64,000 nt of DNA from Parasutterella excrementihominis YIT 11859. GTDB taxonomy: Bacteria; Pseudomonadota; Gammaproteobacteria; Burkholderiales; Burkholderiaceae_F. The stretch is from NCBI RefSeq assembly GCF_000205025.1, contig NZ_GL883727.1:1-64000 (forward strand), read 5' to 3'. Positions within the stretch are counted from its first letter, which is position 1, and each line of letters opens with the position of its first letter. A model generated the notes under the pieces. That model had not been told where the DNA came from. It made no database searches and was given only the letters and a program-made list of their open reading frames with translations. A program made the translations under genes and the position numbers. Shown one piece after another: positions 63,617 through 64,000 of this stretch.

Positions 63617-63743
63617 AGAATAATTGTCGGTATCAAAAACTACAAATACATTGTAACGATACCGCCTGAAAGATGGCAAAAAGTTTACGAAAAAGCCTCG
63701 TCCGAAAGGCTTAATCCGCTTGGCTTACAAGGCTTTTAGAGAC

Positions 63744-63926
63744 TTAAACAGTGGCCTGAAAAGCCACTTGCAGCCAGCCGGTGAGACCGGCTGCTCCGGC
63801 AACCACAAAGATCAAAAAGCAAACAAAAGTGACCTTCCCTATTCTTTTCCTCGCAAATAGGTATATCAGCCAGCAAAAAATGACTAGGCTAAAAGCCACC
63901 CACAAATAGGTGATGAAATCAACCAT
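63744..63926 (-). CDS. Small two-helix membrane protein
   Basis: A 60-residue protein with two hydrophobic segments (FITYLWVAFSLVIFCWLIYL and VTFVCFLIFVVAGAAGL) joined by a basic loop (FARKRIGK). A GGAGG ribosome site eight bases before the ATG makes it a real gene. No family was recognised. It precedes the GntR gene on the same strand by about 130 bases. Confidence 0.65.
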   Translation of the reverse strand: MVDFITYLWVAFSLVIFCWLIYLFARKRIGKVTFVCFLIFVVAGAAGLTGWLQVAFQATV

Positions 63927-64000
63927 GACCGGATCCTCCGGTCAGTTAATGTATCCACGCACTGTTGCGGAATGCGCAAAATCTCTCCGAAATAAGCACT

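Noticed and set aside
1-64000. CRISPR arrays, tRNA/rRNA genes, insertion sequences and integrase genes
   Set aside because: Looked for on both strands by eye; no regular direct repeats with spacers, no cloverleaf-ending sequences and no transposase or integrase protein patterns were found. A dedicated RNA search could still find short genes.

Overview
The window looks like a chromosome segment of an anaerobic gut betaproteobacterium, most likely Sutterellaceae (Sutterella/Parasutterella-like, order Burkholderiales). This is inferred from the gene order leuS-lptE-holA-proA, the cluster thrB (homoserine kinase II)-BPSS1780-type membrane protein-polA, a short H-NS protein of the GRGRKP type, and anaerobic energy genes: a [FeFe]-hydrogenase with an NADPH-type flavoprotein partner, a Tat-exported flavoprotein reductase with a tetraheme cytochrome c, and a formate/nitrite channel. 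No rRNA, tRNA, insertion sequence or CRISPR array was recognised.

Layout. 0.2-13.7 kb is a defence island. A nine-gene minus-strand operon (13699 down to 1162) encodes an HNH nuclease, an AlwI-like restriction enzyme, a helical protein with a proline-rich tail, a MORC/MutL-type ATPase, a Z1-type helicase, a DUF4420-like PD-(D/E)XK nuclease, an AIPR protein, a Vsr T:G nicking enzyme and a C5-cytosine methyltransferase. A second HNH gene converges on it from the left. The core (methylase, Vsr, MORC ATPase, Z1 helicase) matches the MORC/Z1 restriction-modification systems known from comparative genomics. The AlwI-like enzyme and proline-rich protein are additions. 14-20.8 kb carries mutT, a HAD phosphatase, a LysR regulator divergent from a respiratory flavoprotein/cytochrome pair, a LysE exporter and a TacA/TacT-like toxin-antitoxin pair with a palindromic promoter. 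21-29.3 kb carries an orphan FGGY kinase, an EamA transporter-queC overlap, a secreted M20 peptidase next to a lone secreted M20-like dimerisation domain, a DUF362 protein and a coiled-coil protein of unknown role. 29.3-38 kb carries the hydrogenase pair, a patatin, the FocA/NirC channel, a small secreted protein, thrB, a membrane protein and a META protein. 38-49.2 kb carries polA (proofreading residues apparently lost), the H-NS gene, an amidohydrolase, a Fic-like protein with a broken catalytic motif, panD and a UvrD-type helicase.

49.3-54.4 kb is a second, AT-rich insertion between the helicase gene and leuS, and is the best candidate for an undescribed system. It is a same-strand group of five genes: an acidic, disordered-tail protein; an FtsK-motor homologue whose Walker A and B motifs are both eroded; two tandem paralogues of an unrecognised family; and a phospholipase-D-type nuclease split by a frameshift in a run of seven T. 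A similar frameshift at a run of seven A occurs in the proline-rich protein of the first island. 54.9-64 kb is housekeeping: leuS, lptE, holA, proA, an RlmL-like methyltransferase, an M20 amidohydrolase, a GntR regulator and a small membrane protein.

How the parts fit. The two islands probably defend against phage or plasmid DNA, with H-NS a plausible silencer of such AT-rich DNA. The metabolic genes fit a fermenting or anaerobically respiring organism that makes or recycles hydrogen, reduces small organic acceptors in the periplasm and hydrolyses acylated amino acids or peptides.
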